Source: Pleurotus djamor (Eukaryota > Basidiomycota > Agaricomycetes > Agaricales > Pleurotaceae). From it: a stretch of DNA of 20,096 nt. Positions 19,200 to 20,096 of this stretch are shown here, piece after piece; the stretch's first letter is position 1, and each line of letters begins with the position of its first letter. Location of the stretch: contig JAPEVF010000810.1 in NCBI GenBank assembly GCA_029747585.1, positions 1 through 20,096 on the forward strand, written 5' to 3'. A model generated the notes under the pieces. It was not told where the DNA came from, did not search any database, and worked only from the letters and a program-made list of their open reading frames with translations. The translations under genes were made by a program, and so were the position numbers.

Positions 19200-20096
19200 C
19201 CTATGCTTCTTGACAATGTCCCTCATGCCCCGCCTCCCTATGCTGAGCAGGAGGGTCAGAGCGAATACAAAAACGTTGTCGACTATGTGGTGACTCACCC
19301 GAGAGCATTGCGTGCGATGGGATGGGATTATCTGGAGCTACCCAACTCTTTTCCTTTGCGAGACATCGAAGGCATCAAAAAGTTCACATCACAAAAGTTC
19401 TCGTTTACGGGTACGACCTATGTCCTCCCACGCAAATCAAGGCATCTCGATTTACCTTCTTGATTCTGCCGCCCGTATCGGTGATATGTCGTCTTTCAAG
19501 ACTGTCTGTGAATGGCATAATCAAAGCACCTTGCATCGACCACCAGCTCCTTCGCAACCGTGACCGCGACTACACCGAGCCGTTTATCCTCAACTACCTC
19601 ATGAAGGTAGGCGAACGCCTGAAGGATCAGCTTCTTAACGACTTCGAGAACATCCCGAAGCAATTGGATAATCCCTGGAATCTTGATGCTACTCCCCTTG
19701 ACCCATATAATCATGCCTGCGAACTCGCTGATTTATTGAAGGCGAGCGGGTTCTTAGATATCGGAGGGGAACTCAACCTAATCGTCAGGCACGTGGGTCA
19801 TGATCGCGGCGATTGTTCAAACGCATCCGATTTCGAACCCAGGGCCTCTTCGCATTCGCAGAAGAAGGGCAAAGAAAAGGCCATTCACATCCCCAAACGT
19901 TTGGAGACCTTCACCAAAGCGTATGCAGAGAATCTGCCTCAGACGAGATTTCTGGATGCTCCGAGAGTCGCGGTGTCGTACGGCCAAGCCCTTCAAATAT
20001 CGTTCGCACTCAACGTTGCTTTCCATACGCGACGTCTTATCAAGGCAGAATCCCAGGATATTGCCCCCAGCACCCGAGTATTTGATCGTGCAAGGG
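19200..20096 (+). CDS. Partial hypothetical gene running off the right end, frame changes inside
   Basis: Coding-like sequence starts near 19200 (PMLLDNVPHAPPPY; ATG 19203) after a plausible intron end. It continues as NVVDYVVTHPRALRAMGWDYLEL and TSQKFSFTGTTYVLPRKSRHLD, to about 19452. Sensible protein then appears one frame over (IYLLDSAARIGDMSSFKTVCEWHN, about 19450-19520). From about 19510 it moves to a third frame (IIKAPCIDHQLLRNRDRDYTEPF), which stays open to 20096 and includes a basic KKGKEK patch. I recognise no family. The two shifts could be sequencing errors, an unrecognised intron or pseudogene decay. No intron with good sites and the right length fits the 19450-19515 stretch. The 3' end is outside the window. 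Confidence 0.5.

Overview
The window looks like nuclear DNA of a mushroom-forming basidiomycete (Agaricomycetes). The genes are cut by many short introns (41-62 bp, GT..AG, often with a CTNAC/CTAAC branch site), there is an EnSpm/CACTA-type transposase of the basidiomycete 'Plavaka' group, and several proteins look like lineage-expanded Agaricomycete families. I found no LTR retrotransposon, tRNA, rRNA or CRISPR.

Layout. 1-410 is AT-rich non-coding DNA with small repeats. 411-1110 is a duplicated block, repeated in inverted orientation at 15701-16396 with only three substitutions over about 683 aligned bases. Between the copies lies a 14.6 kb island of six genes, each of which can be read open through its exons: a 7-exon gene with a C-terminal HxD...H domain resembling TET/JBP-type 2-oxoglutarate/Fe(II) oxygenases (+, 1481-3933); a 145-residue single-pass membrane protein (-, 4781-4239); a Plavaka transposase of about 1180 residues (-, 9027-5332); a divergent 160-residue basic protein (+, 9346-9928); a 799-residue coiled-coil protein (+, 10172-12724); and a conserved hypothetical protein of about 805 residues (-, 15660-13126).

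To the right is ordinary-looking host DNA: a WD40 protein with a C-terminal membrane anchor (-, 17680-16176), whose last exon runs into the right copy of the inverted repeat; a 311-residue hypothetical protein (+, 17872-18915); and a partial gene that leaves the window and changes frame twice (+, from about 19203).

The WD40 gene runs unbroken across the right repeat's outer edge, while the left copy starts abruptly inside its last exon. The right copy is therefore probably the original and the left one the derived copy. Transposase, oxygenase and coiled-coil genes between inverted copies of one host segment suggest a large composite or gene-capturing transposon, or an inverted segmental duplication around a transposon nest. 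Sequence alone does not separate these. Exon models were worked out by eye: splice sites, phases and total lengths agree, but none is confirmed by transcript data.
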